Assembly (NCBI GenBank): GCA_029215795.1
Contig: JARDYH010000005.1
Coordinates: 30,882,001-30,946,000 of the forward strand
From: Anniella stebbinsi
Lineage: Eukaryota > Chordata > Lepidosauria > Squamata > Anniellidae
Direction of reading: 5' to 3'
Length of the DNA: 64,000 nucleotides
Shown: piece after piece, positions 23,748-37,600 of the stretch
Position numbering within the stretch: the stretch's first letter is position 1
Layout of the letters: the number at the start of each line of letters is the position of its first letter
Notes under the pieces: generated by a model
What the model saw: only the letters and a program-made list of their open reading frames with translations
Told to the model about the DNA's origin: nothing
The model's database searches: none
Program-made: the position numbers and the translations under genes

Positions 23748-24421
23748 CTTATTTATAAGTTCTTACTAGGGTTTTTTAAAATGTAAGATGCAATCAAATT
23801 AACTGCAAGACATTACTCTGGAATTTCAAACATACTTACATTCTAATGCAAAATGTTTTATTTTTGTAAAATGCTGTGAGAAAGTATGGCAACATCAAGC
23901 ATCTGTCATGTACATTTCTTCTAAATTATAAAGATATAAATATTTGGGAGAAGATTGTTTGAATTCTGTAAATTATAAGTTCCCTATTTAGACAAAGAGG
24001 TTAATCAAATGAGCATTTTATCACACGCTCGCTACTGCCCACTTACAAGTGTCCGCCTCCCGTTCCTTCTCGTTTTTCCATCGCAAAATAGACCCCCTTT
24101 AATCCAACTTTTTTAAAAAACGGAATGTGCCGTGATCTCCTGCTGAGTGCAGAAAAAGCAGTGTGATACAAACAGTCCCTGAATGGGCCACGTGGTATTT
24201 GTTTACTTCCTCTTTCCCCTCCAGGCAGAATGAGGAAAGTGGGGGCAGAGAAGCAATGGTAAGGAAATGTGATTTCTCACCCTGTGATGACGCTCAAAAA
24301 GTATTTCTGTGCTAAATGAGTACAGTCATTTAATTAAACTATGTAATTTATAGTCCAAAACACATAAATATGTAAGTGAACAATACCTTTAGTGTTCATA
24401 AGCTTTAATTTATAGGCAAAA

Positions 24422-24422
24422 T

Positions 24423-24462
<40 letters not shown>
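24422..24462. repeat. (TA)n microsatellite
   Basis: About 40 bp of alternating TA in the intergenic region. Confidence 0.9.
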
Positions 24463-24464
<2 letters not shown>

Positions 24465-24659
24465 CAGATTAGAAACTCTTGGTTGGTAAAAATAATGGGT
24501 TGGATCCAGACAAAATTGTCACACTTATGATGCAATCCTATTCATGTTTAGATAGAAAAACTCTTAGCATTCCCTAGTTCCTATTGAAATCAATGGGTGG
24601 TATCTAATGCTGGCAATCCATCATTGCCCACTGAAGGAACTATCCTAGGAAAAAGTATT

Positions 24660-25012
24660 GTAGGGAAAACCCTGATGCTTTCTCCTACCTGGGTCTTTCT
24701 ATCTGTTATCTCTTTCCCTGCTACATGCAAAATGTTCTAGCACATACAGGCTGTTCTAGCTTCCGCTTGCTAGCATCAGGCTAGGAACAAATGTTGCAAT
24801 AATGATGTAGCATTCTTATTCTGAGGTCTATTGTTTTGCTCTATGACAAGCTATTATGTGTGTGTGTTCTACTGTGTGGAAAGATGCTGTGTCTTCACAA
24901 ACAGCATTGTAACAGATCTATATAAGCCAAGCTAACAGACAATAAACAAGCTTCCTGCCTAGAACATCTCGGTGTGTGTGTCTTCCTTCCTTCAGCCCAT
25001 TAGGTTGCACTG
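24660..25012 (+). mobile_element. Candidate solo LTR
   Basis: Has a TATA-like TATATAAGCC near 24920, AATAAA in GACAATAAACAAG, and a T/G-rich stretch ending near TTAGGTTGCA, an order resembling U3-R-U5. No target duplication or partner LTR was found. Confidence 0.3.
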
Positions 25013-25370
25013 GCCGCAATGACTACAGCAATCCTAGAAATTAGCTGAAACTAACATTTTCAGAGGTGGCCATATCAGTTAATATTCCTTTCCTGAAATT
25101 CTAGTTTTGGCTAATTTCCAGGTTTTTGTAGGAACTGCAAGCTCTCCACTGCATTGGTGGTAATTCTTGCCAGTGCATGGACAGTGGACAGAATTGGATA
25201 CTGCCCAATTTAACTTAATTTAGTAATGACCAACTTTGCATATTGATTTCAATGGGACCTACGTGCAACAAATATAGTTCAACTTAATGAATGTTGTTAA
25301 AGATAAATGTTCACTTTTTAAATTTATTTTTTCCTTGTGCAGTAGTACAATGGAAGGAAACTTTGTATTT

Positions 25371-25610
25371 TCATAATACAATATGGAAAGTTATCCACCC
25401 AACAGTCAAAATGATCAGGACAAATCTAATATTCATAATGGGGGATTTGTTACGCAGATGTGAATTTATCCAACTTTTGTAATTTGCTGTACGCACATAG
25501 ATTCCTGGATAGTTTGGCTTGCCACAGCCGTAGCCAGCACTGGTGATTCCCACCAGATAATACTTGGTGGCATCTGGAAAATAGCACACCAGAGGGCCAC
25601 CACTGTCTCC
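25371..25610 (-). CDS. TMPRSS12: TMPRSS12-B exon 5 (catalytic Ser, C-terminal anchor)
   Basis: 240 bp including TGA at 25373-25371. It begins GDSGGPLVC and ends in a hydrophobic tail matching copy A in position. The acceptor is ATTCCAG/GG. Confidence 0.92.
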   Translation of the reverse strand, partial: GDSGGPLVCYFPDATKYYLVGITSAGYGCGKPNYPGIYVRTANYKSWINSHLRNKSPIMNIRFVLIILTVGWITFHIVL

Positions 25611-28600
25611 CTGGAATATGAAAAACAAAAGACAATTTAACTGTTGCTCATGGCATTGTGAAGGTTTAACATGCAGAGGGATTATGATCCAGTAAGTCTG
25701 AGTTATGCCTCTCATGAATCATCAAAACAAAATATTATTGCTTGGATATATGGATGAATTTGGACACCCTGAACTGGATAATCTTGCTTTTCTTAGACTG
25801 CAAGTAGGTCAGTTTCAAACGTTGATGACTAATACTTTGGAATTCCAGCTACAGGTTCAATAAATTTACCCTAAAGTTCAAGCTATAGACCTAAGGAAAT
25901 ATGTACACGGTGTTAAGAAGATAAACCCTCACCTTCTATTTCCAACTTGTCTGTTTTGAATGGAAGCTTCTGAAGGGAAAGAACAAATGTTCTGACTTTC
26001 TTAAATAGTTTAATGGGTTTTCAACTTCAAATGGAATTATGCTGTATCTTTATATGCATCTTTCTTCAAATTTATATTAGAAATATAGTACTCCGCTTTC
26101 CCTACAACTCCATTTTCCTTTTGTAATTTTTTTAAAAAATATGACCAGGCAGAGGACTTTTAAAATTTTTATACATGATAGGCAATTTTATAAATAACTG
26201 ATGAGAAAAAAGAAATTGTGTTCATTGAATTTTAAGATGACACATCTAATGCCCATTTTATCGTATTAAGTGATCTTAACTAATCTCAATTCCCAAACTA
26301 AGTGTCTACTTTGGTCCTGGTTTGACATAGGTTTGTTACGACCAGCTAACAACTCAACTCAGTCTGAGCAAGCAGCCACGTGTTTTTGGAGTGTTCTAAA
26401 ATGGGATTATCTCCATTTTACCTGGCAGCTGTCAACACTCCCACTTGCAGAGCCAGCACACATCATATTCCATGTTATTGCCCCTCCATACCAATCATAT
26501 CTGTTACAGACTGGAAGTGGAATAATGTCAACTTGAGCTTCTTGTAATATATGTTCATTTTTACCTGTAATGAAAAAAACCCACAAAGCTGGAAATACGT
26601 TTTCTGTGTTTATTGTCCTGTAACGTACATTTGAATATGGAAAACTTGAGCGTTGGAAGCATTTAAACTGGTATAATCCTCCTAATGTACCAGTCCTGCA
26701 TCTCCCATGCAGAAACTAAATTTGTTGCCGAAATAAGACTAAAGAGTTCCTTCCATTATCGCAAAACTGTAAAAAAATAATAATTATATAGCAACTAATG
26801 TAAAACTCATTGTATGCTCCCTTCTCATCTTTCCCATAGCACAACTTAAGTGAGTGTGTCTAGGTGTAAAGATGTTGCAGTGAGTTCAGATATCATCAAG
26901 AAAGTTAGAAGTCTCAATGTAACCAAAAGAATTATTTGGTTAAGTGTCAGTTAATTTGTTCAGCCACTTGTAAACTGGTTGAACCACATCCATATACTAT
27001 GACTTGGTTCACACATAATGCTATGCATAGTTTGTTGTTGTGATGTGTGAACCTACTCTTGCTAACATACTATGGTTCGTTAACCACAAACAACCCAGAA
27101 AGAGAAGCCATGGTTTGCTGTTGACCTGGTTCGCACATAAAGAAAACATACATGTTAAAAAACTGATGGATTGTCAGGAACATGCAAATAGCTCTGTTGG
27201 GTTGCAAACTTGTTAGATGTGAGCCCAGAATCATGGGTTCGTTTGCAGGCTATAGTGATGGTGGGCCAGCCATTCTACATGCCAGCAAAGCAAAGGCATT
27301 TGGGATACAGGGAGTGAGCAGACAAAGGAGGAGGGAAACTATGGTTGAGGAAACACCACAGTTTGTTCATCTGCCATCCAAAGACACAATTCAAAGACAC
27401 AATTCAAACAAGCCACTTCCATTTTCTGTAAAACGTTTTCAGCTCACTTGGAGATTGTCAGCGTATTGTGTGAACCCAGAGTGATGGGTTGTTTAGGGAC
27501 TACATATCCCATTGGTTCGGGTTCACACATCATGCTGTCAGCATCTGATCAGAGATTGTTTATAGAAAACAAGCAGTTTGCATTCCCAGAATCGTAGGTT
27601 AATTAACCCATGATATTCCACCGTGATATGCAAACAGCCCCAAGACCTGGATTGGGCAACAAACCAAGGGTTTCAGAAAACAAACCAGTTTGTTCGATCA
27701 TCTGCTAGATGAAACCTGGATAGCACAACAAACCATAGGTTAATGACTTGGCGGACTCAATTGAGTGGCACTACCAATGAGAAGGCATTGTGCAGCGATT
27801 CCATCTTTCCTTTCTAAGTGGATTTTCTGCAGTAAGGGAAAAGATGGAAAGGCTATAAGCTGGAGACAATGACTATAAATTGGTGACAGTGACTACATGC
27901 TTTTATTGTACCCTTATGATTGGTCACTCATGTTTTTTTGCAGGTCCAGTACATGAAATCGTCAACCTCCAGGGCCCCTCCCATGCTTTCTGACCGTTAT
28001 AGTAGCTTTATTCTCAACGCGGGAAATGCAATAAGACATTATCGTGCTTTGAACTGCAATAAATTTCCAGAATCACTATGTTGCAGCTATACCACAGCCA
28101 AAATAGAATAATGCACACAAACACTATATTAATAAATATCAAAAGAACTGGGGTGAACCAAAAGTTTTTATAAACGTATTGTATTAATACAATAATAATA
28201 TACAGAAACTGAACAAGTTGTTTACAGTAACCAAGCATAAATGGTTTACAGATAGTCAGAGGTTTGTGTTACGTCATTTCTCTAATTGTTCCATAAGATG
28301 AGTTATTTACATTATCATCTGCCCGTGTAATCTGATATACGTTGGTAAAACAACATGCAGTGTTCGTACACGGATTATTGAACACCACTCTAAATTAAAG
28401 CAACGTGTCATGGAGGCACCTCTCGTGCAACGTTTCATTGACCACTCTCGACATCATGATGATTTTAGATTCCTGGTCATTGATAGAATTTATCCCCACA
28501 GTTACAATTGGTGTAATCATGATAATTTACTTTTGAGAAGGGAGGCGGAGTGGATCTTCTAATTAGGCTCCTTGCAGCCCAATGGTCTGAACACCAGCCT

Positions 28601-31600
28601 GGAATATTCATCCTAATTGGACTAGTTACCATCTGTTTCTACTTGAGTCATTTGCCTTTAAAGAAAACAATAAATTACGTCGTGGAATCCTTATTGTTTA
28701 CAGCTGGTCAAGGTTTCACGGCTCTTGAAGATTTGTGTTTTCTGGCTGGGGATCCAAGGTTTGAGGAGTTACTATTCTTTTTATTTAAGTCAATAGTACT
28801 CTTGTGAGTAAATAATGGCTGAGTTCGGATGACAGTTTAGGCAATGGAGAGGGGAATAGCATACTGACCGTGCGTTATTTTGGCGCTGCCGCAGCAGCAC
28901 CCACCACACAACATCTTGCCCCTCCCCCGTTGCACGGCTGAAAGTCCCCGCATCCTTCTGGGCTGCTGTGTCTCGTCCCTCCCACCTCCCTCAGTCCTCC
29001 GGCCATATCCCAGCATGCACCACAAGTTCTGCCAGCTGAATTGGAGCAGCCGGGGTTTTTTCAGCTGCACCGGCTGGTGAACTCTATGACCAAACGGAAT
29101 AGTACACGGAGAGAGGGGGGTTCCCTCCACACGATACTTTAAACAATGGATTTTGGGATAAACAACGTGCAAGCTCGTTGTTTTTCTCCATTTAAGTGCC
29201 CAAAATAATGTACTGTCAGTTGTGTGTGCGTTGTGTGTTGCCCTCCACACGACACAATAAGCAACACAACTGATGATTGTTCTCCCCCCCCCCCCCCCCA
29301 ATTGAATATCATGTTATCCGAACCAGGCCCAAATGTACCTTTTTACAGTCAATGCTTTTTTGAAGGACAAATACGTCTTTTTGAATCTGAGGAACAAACT
29401 CAACAAATCCTCTTCTTTCCCCACTCATAAGCATTATAATATTGGTGAGTTATATTGTCATTACAGCTGATATATTAACATTTTGGATGTGTAACCTCAT
29501 CTCTGTTTTTTTTTTAACTTCATTTGTTTTTAATTATGTTTTTCATTTGCGATATTCTGATGAAGCATTTGTGAAACAGGTAAAAGAAGCTGGAGGCCTG
29601 TAATTGCTTAGTCATTGCAAACTAATTTTGCCCATTACTCAGTTATTGCAAACTATTTTGCCAACTATTCAGTTTCTGTATAAATGTCCAGTTATTGTAT
29701 TGCTTAGTTATTGCAAACTATGTTTGCTCGCTGCTCAGGTATTGCAAACTATTGTAAACCATTTATGCTTGGTTACTGTAAACAACTTGTTCAGTTTCTA
29801 GATATTGTTATTGCATTCTCACATTTGATTCATGATACGGCACAATTAACACGTTTACATAAACTGTTGGTTCACCCCAGTTCCTTTGATATTTATTATT
29901 ATTCTAGCATTTGTGTGCTGGTTAGCGTTATTCTATTTTGGTTATTTCAACTGCTGCCTTCTATATTGTTTAATTGAGCTATACCACAGCACCATCTAGT
30001 GACTGTATAACAAAACATATAGTACTTACCCAGAAAGAAATATCCCAAAACAACATGGAAAGGAGCTGATCTTAATCCCCAGGGAATCCAGAAGCAGAAG
30101 CCCTGGTAAGGATGTGGAATTTTAGCCTCGTATAGAGAGGCACTACATTGGGACCCCCTGTCAAATTCCATGAATGATGCAGAGCAATGGAGCCATAAAA
30201 CTTTCATCTGGAAGCAAACCTGTTCTTTTGAAGGACAGCTTTAATGCATTGTCCAAATTCCCATTCAAGATAAAGACAGAAGATAGGACAAATATTCTGG
30301 TTTAGGCTATATGAGGATACAATCCCCTGGAATTAAGCCAAAATACTCTACCTATAGCATGTTGTACATATAGCATGCAGGGTTGTGCATATGCTGTGAT
30401 TCCTGAGATTCTCAATTTTCATTTCTCAAAAGAGCTTGTTTTTCGGCCTTATGGCTGCGAAGATCTATGGGCAATGCTTGCTAAAACTAAAAGCCAAGGA
30501 GATGGCTGTAAAAGATTTTGAGTAGTTACAGGAGCAAAACTAGAACAAATTATGCATGAAAAATAAATTATGCAGGGTAAGAGAAATTATGCAAATAATT
30601 CAATGTCCAAATGAATGCAGATCACAAAATACACCTTTTTTAGGTACAGAACATGGATTACATTGGGGCAGGATTTTAATTTTTGCATGGCGTACACATA
30701 GCCCTGGTTTTAGAATAGTTATTTATTGTTGTTTTAACAAACAATATGTTTAAAATGCTGCAAACTTTCAAGGACATGTAATTTTTAAAGTATCGGTTCA
30801 ACAAAAGACACGTCTGCATGTCTGCTACAACTCGTCTTGACTTGGTTTGCACAAAACAGCAATTGCTGAGTTGTTAAACCCAGAATTTGCTGCCAGTGAA
30901 TGAAGTGATGAGCCACATGCTCATCACTTCCATTTTCAGTTAACACACAGGAAAGCCCCATTTGTGATGTCTGAACCCAGAAAACTCTGGGTTAATTCAG
31001 AGTTGTTTAACCCAGAGTTATTTCAGTTTCTAGGTTCCGACATCATGAAACAACTCGTGAACAGGGCTCCTGGGTTAATTGAAAATGAAAGCACAGAGCA
31101 TGCAGTTAATCGCTTCACTTGCCGGCAGCAATTCGCCAGTTAAACAACCCAGGACTTGCTGCTATTATGTATGAGATTAAAACAGCAAGTGAACTGAAGA
31201 GAGGAAATCTGCCCAATTTGCTCATGCCTAGTCAGTAATGAACCCAAGGCAAGGTCAAACCACTTAGACAAACAAAACTTGATGTCTCCAATAATAAGGT
31301 TTCTACCATCGATTGTTACTAAGAGGTGTCTAGGAAGAGCCATGTTTTAAAGCTCAGTACTTATAAAAGGTAATGAACAAGAATGATTTTATACATTATA
31401 TAGTTTAGTTCTACACTGAGAATGTTTTAAGGATACTTCTAATGTTTATACTGTTTTATGTATGTAAGCCTCCTTGGGAGGGCTTCTGCCCTAAAAGGTG
31501 GCTAAAATAAATTCTAAAAATATAAACTGTGACTGCAAACAATTACTGGCAGTAGCTTCCTATTGAGTATGCATTTGTTGGCAGATCTGTTTCCCTTTTC

Positions 31601-34600
31601 AAAATATGAAATAGCCCAATATACTTACAGCAAAGCTTTATTACAGCCTAATCCTAATCATATTTACACAGAATTGCATTGAATTCAATGTGCCCTACTT
31701 CTATCTGTGCATAGGACTGCAGCCAGAGATCACTAAACTAATTGTTAATAATAGATTGTTTAAAGGAAAAACAAAGGATTTACCATTCTCTGTTGTGTGC
31801 CCCCATCCACTTATGTAACATGGGGTCACATTAGTCAAGAGAGGAAGAGAGTCCAGTAAACAGATGGGTTGGATGTAGTCACTGTACTTGACAAACCTAG
31901 TTAGTTCGAACAAGGCAACGTCATTGTCAAAAGTTGCAAAATTATAATCAGAATGGATCATAATAGCTTTGACTTGGTGCTTTACAGCATGAGAGGAATC
32001 TTCATAAAGATGATGCAGGCCAATCACAGCCCTCCAAATTTCTGTGTTTCTAGAACAGAAAAATACGTTGTAGAGTCATTGAATAGTACAGAATTGCTAC
32101 CTTAAAGACTTTTGAGACTTCTAAGTAACAGCAATGCAAGGTCAAAACATGCACAATAATTCTAACAAGAAGTTTGGAATTTCTACACGGTGCACCATGC
32201 AGTAATTATAGCAACATTATAATTTTTCCTATCATTGTCTTTCAATAGAAGATTGATTTTTATGATGCCAATTATCCTCATTGGAAATTCTGTTCAGAAT
32301 CAAGAAAGTGGTTCTTTTGAGAAAGTGAAGATAATTTGACAGGTGAAAATATGGAAGATTGTCCATGGGTGCAAAGAATTACACAAATAATATTGCTTGT
32401 CCACTTGTCTTGGCTTTTGGGTTCCATTTATTGAGTAGCAGCTATCCCAGGTGCATGCAAACCTCTTTTGAAACAGGGAGTTGCATAAACAATTCAACAT
32501 GGGCACCTGGTGTTCAAGATATATAATCTCTTTGGGTATCCTACAAAGTTTCCTGAGAACTGTGGAAGCCATAATTTGAAAAAGGAAAGCGATAAATATT
32601 CTTACTTGCATAAAATGGGTTAAATAACCTTCCACACCATGAAACTTTCAAAGCCTGAACCTATGGTCAAAAGACAGGATCCTTATGATGCTAAATCTTC
32701 TTGGGCTTCTATGTTCCAAATCCATTTTTTTTGGTGGGGTTAAATAGCAGCTGGCCTAGTGGCTCACGACCTCAATGCAAGCATTGATCTGAAGAATTCC
32801 CTAGAAACTTTTCCAACAATTTGGGGGTGCTGCTGCTTAGGGAGGCCACAACATAGGAGAAAAATGAGTTTGTTTGGGGGAGTTGGACAGGATAATTTAT
32901 TGTAGCTTTGGGGGATGGTTTTCCCACTGCAATCAGTGATCAGGCTGTCATATTTCTGCATAATGCCTCTGTTAAAATGATGCTACATCATGACACAATG
33001 TCATTCCAAAAAAGGCATTTTGGGGCAACATGTCATCCACCTGGCCAATTGCAGCAGTTCTGCTCTGCTTGAATCAGATAGGGAAATTGATTTAAACCAT
33101 AAAGGGTGGGGGGGAGAGATACTGCTGCTTTTCCAGATAAGCTACTATCCCTTCCACTTCAACTTTGTCATGAATCCCAAAGAAAATGCCCTCCCATTTC
33201 TGCAGCCTGCAGATGGGGTTGTTTTAAAGCACTATAAACAATTTGAAGCAATACATCAGTGCCAAATATAAGGCCATGCCACTGTTTCTATTCAGCCTTT
33301 GGAATACTCCCAAATCCCTGGATCCATACCTTCATGCCACTAAGCTTAACTATATGTAACTGCAATAACAGCAGATTCTTCCAGTCTTTACTCCTGCCTC
33401 TCTGTAATATATGTGTGTGAAAAATAATACTGACCAGATGTCGTTTTTACTTATTTCTCTGTTTTGCAAAGGGACAAATACTACACACCTTAAAGCTGGT
33501 AATATGCAGTTTCAGTCATCTTACCTTCCTGCATTTCCCACAACAAAATTAGCCTGCCTGTCCAGTAACTCTTTACTAGAAACAAAACAGTATCTCCTTT
33601 AATATAAGGGCTCAGCAGAATTGTACAACTGCAGATTATCTGCTCATAAAAATACATTCTTATTTGCAGTGCTCCTATAATTATAAAGCACAGAAGGCTT
33701 GGTTTAAACAGTGCTTACTTCTGAATTTTAAGAACTGATGCACAGAAAGTGATGCTACTACTGACATTATTTAAGCTTTGGGAGAAGCCCTGTAAAGCAA
33801 TATTTGCAGAACATAGACATAAAGATGGTCTATATATATCTGAACAGTTTCTATTCAGAAGATTCAATAGGGATTCATAAGTGATTACATTTGTAAATTA
33901 AAATAAAATATATGAAACATTTAAAAGAAAAATAAAAACAAAGCAGCTTGACAAGAACCCGTGAACTTCCAGGCATTGCAGAATCTTGAGGTATTGATTG
34001 TGGGGAGAGAAAGGGCCTGATCATTTTCCTGGAGAAAGTCCAGTGAGATGGGAAGGTGGGGAAATAAGACTGCAATAAAATGGAGAGCTGGTTGTAATAG
34101 TGAAAAGTAAATTATTAGAATATTTTTTTAAAATCCAGGTCTCCAGTAAGATGGGGGAGGGGGTTATTCTCTGTTTTCGGAGTCCAATTATTTTATTAGA
34201 TTGCATGTATTTAACTTATTTTTAAAATCTGAGTACGTAGAGTTACGTGTTTGGATAGGATCTGTTCGACCCACCACATGCTCTCTCGACCCTTGTCCAT
34301 CATGGCTTATTTGAGCTAGCCACAGGGGCTGACCAGATGAATCAGGGGAGTGGTGAATGTATCATTACGTGATGGTGTGGTCCCCACTGCCTTGAAGGAG
34401 GCAGTGGTACAACCACTCCTGAAAAAACCCTCCCTTGATCCAGAGATCTATGGCAACTATTGGCCGGTCACCAATACCCCTTTCTGAGTAAGGTGCTTGA
34501 GAGAGTAGTGGTACCTCAGCTGTAGGCGCTCTTGGATGAAACTGATTATTTGGATCCATTCCAGTATAGGTTCAGGCCTGGTTTTGGGACAGAATCAGCT

Positions 34601-37600
34601 TTGGTCAACCTGATGGATAACCTTCTTTGGGAGACGGCAGGGGGAGTGTAACCGTTACTACTTCTTGATCTCAGTAGCTTTTGATACCGTTGACCACAGT
34701 ATCCTCCTGGACAGCCTCCATGAGTTGGGAGCACTGTTTTACAGTGGTTCGACTCATACTTGTAGGGTCAGTTCCATAGAACAGCATGGGGGGGGGGCTG
34801 TACCTCTGCCCCATGGCAGTTGAACTGTGGGGTTCCACAGGGTACCATCCTTTCCTCAATGTTAATTAATATCTATATGAAGCTGTTGGAAGCAGTCATC
34901 AGGAAATTTGGGACAAGGTGTCATCAGTATGCTGATGATGCCCAGCTCTATTTCCCTGTAACATCTGAATTGGGAGAGGCCATGTTGTTATAAACCGGTG
35001 CCTGGATGCAGTACGGCTTGGATGAGGGTAAAAAAACTGAAGCTGAATCCTGATAAGACAGAGACCCTATGGGTTGGTGGTTCCCAGGTCTGGAAATTGG
35101 GGTGTTTGCCTGTTCTGGATCAGTGGCACTGTTTTGGGGGGGGGTGCTCCTGGATCCATTCTTATTGCTGCAGGTCCAGGTGGCATCTGTGGTCCAGAGC
35201 GCATATTACCACCTTTGGTTCATACGCCAACTATGCCCCTTCCTGGATGGGGATAGCCTAACCACAGTGATCCATGCTCTGGTAACTTCACAATTAGACT
35301 ACTGCAATGCACTCTATGTGGGGCTGCCCTTGTGCATGGTTTGGAAGCTGCAGCTGGTGTAGAATGCTCACTGGGCCACCTGACTCTGCCCACATAACAC
35401 CTGTGTTAAAAGAACTGCACTAGCTGTCTATGTACAACCATGTACAAGGTTATGTTACTATCATATAACACCTTAAAAAACTTAGGACCAGGATATCTAG
35501 CAAACCACCTTCCCTTATACATACCCAGGTGACAGTTAAGATCAGCAGAGGTCTTGCTGGTCATTCTGAAATGGACAGACTGTCACCATGAAGTACCCAG
35601 GCAGCAGGCCTTCTCTGTAATGGCACTCACCATTTAGAAAACCCTCCCTTGTGTAGTTCGGGAGGCAGAAAATATGGCATCTTTTAAACACCTCCCGAAG
35701 ACTCATTTATTCACCCAGGCTTTCCCTGGCCTGTAAGTTAATGAATTAGGTCACTCCATTTTACTGCTCCTTTATTATAGTTGGACGTGTTTTAATGCTG
35801 TGTTTTAATGTTTTGTTTAATGTTGCATTTTAACATTGTGAACCACTGAGAGATTCGATTATATTCAATGGTATGTAACCATTACAAATAAATAAATAAG
35901 GCGCTAAGGGGTCAGGAGGGAAACATGACCACAATAGGCAGTGCAGAACAAAAGGTGTTAATGTTCCAGATCCTGACTTGTGGATTTCAAAATCCCACCA
36001 ATGCGTTTTTGATGAACACATGTTCCTCAAACTTAAATCTGACAGAAAAGGGTTCAGAAATGAAAGATACATACACATTGTTTTTAATGCAGTGCGCTGC
36101 TGTCAGCACTAAGTTGTTATTAATTAAAGATCCACCACATATATGGCGATAGCCCGCCTGGGTGGTGTAAACTTGAAGACTAACTTGCCACGGCCATGCC
36201 CCAGGCTGTGCATCACGACCACCTATAATCCGAGTTCCCGTTGCAAACTCATCCACATTAGGCCTTGTGCCACATTCTAGAAATCAAAACAAGAGTTATA
36301 TTGGTGAGATGCAATGCTTTTAAACATCCCATAAAATGTAGCAGCATTCAGCAATAACACATTTAAAGTAGTTCTGAAAAGCCATCCCATAAAATGTAGC
36401 AGCATAGCAACAGCACATTTGAAGTAGTTCCTAAAAGCCATTGTTTTAAACTGATCAGTTTGGCATAGTGTTTATGTTACTGGATCATCTTCTGATGGAG
36501 TGATAAAGGTCTCCATCACACCTACTTTTTTCTCTGGTTTGCCTCCATGAATTCCACCTCTGTTTCCTTAGCGCATCAAGCTAATGGTCCATTTCACGTG
36601 GATTTGTGGTATTGCCACTGTACTGGTGAAACCTCCTTTCTTTTGTTCACCCTGCCCCTTCTCCTTCCTCCTCCAGTTCATTGGTTGTGACATTGTGATG
36701 GATGTGGGCACCTTCCCCCACTTCACTCTGGCTTTGTTGTGTAGAGTTTTACTGATTTAACATTTCATCGTCTGGGTGCCATTTCTGTGGGCAATGAAGA
36801 TGGGGTTGGAGCAGGAAAAGACCATTCAACTGACTCAGCACAAGCCAGTTCATTCCACATGCGTACTGGAGGAGGAGAACCGCCCCTTTCATCAGCAAGA
36901 CCTCCCTTCAAAGCACACGACCCCAACAAAGGGCATGGCACGAGGATGGCAATATACAGGGCGCTTTAATCCCACGTGGTGGAAATAAGCCGGACTTTCC
37001 CTGCTCTAGGAAAACACGGAAAGGTGCCCGGGGGGGGGGGGGGAGAGGTGGGGTGACTGCAGGACAGGGAAGACGTCATGTGAGTACTGCACTGCAAAAC
37101 AGCAAACCAGGCATGACGAGAGTGTGATAAAACGCTGGTGTGATGGAGCCCAAAGCAAAGCTGAATGATTCAGTGAATCTTTGAATCACCAAACCCCATT
37201 ATCAGAAGTTGGTCCAAAAGAATCCACCAGCTTGTTTGAGTCAAGGAATAACATGAAGCTTGCTTTAAGGATGCTGTCCCAACTTAGAACAGATTGGGGA
37301 ATCAATGGGACCTATATATACTTCATTTTTGCTGGATCTACTGTTAATGGAACTTCCATTTAAATTGCATAGGATAACATCCTGTTCAATCATGTGCATG
37401 TCTTAACCCCACTCTTCTGATTTTACAAGCCACCTTTTTAAATTTACAAATTCAGTGCAGATATAACAATGGCTCCTTGCAAACCATGCTGTGCAGATAC
37501 AGATAATAAAGGTTAATTTCTTTACAAGAGTAAAGGTGAGTTTCTGTAGAAAAAAAATCAGTGAGCAGGAAGGACTACATCTCTGCTTTACATTATTTTA

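Larger units (their letters stand above)
28099..29976 (+). mobile_element. Penelope-like element with GIY-YIG endonuclease remnant
   Basis: Flanked by an identical 14-bp direct repeat AGCTATACCACAGC (28085-28098 and 29977-29990). The two ends are inverted copies of each other (28099-28265 and about 29755-29976), as in Penelope-like elements with inverted partial terminal repeats. Inside, 28297-28600 encodes a GIY-YIG-type domain: [11 protein letters not shown], then MEAPL, then [10 protein letters not shown], a TAA, and [10 protein letters not shown] in the same frame. The RT part is missing. A MITE is nested at about 28.82-29.33 kb. It lies in TMPRSS12-B intron 3 and has no counterpart in copy A. 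Confidence 0.82.

Noticed and set aside
24660..25012. Full ERV anchored by the candidate LTR
   Set aside because: No internal retroviral coding sequence or second LTR nearby; kept only as a weak solo-LTR candidate.
28837..29301. 154-aa minus-strand frame
   Set aside because: Contained in a MITE nested in the Penelope-like element; includes a poly-C run.
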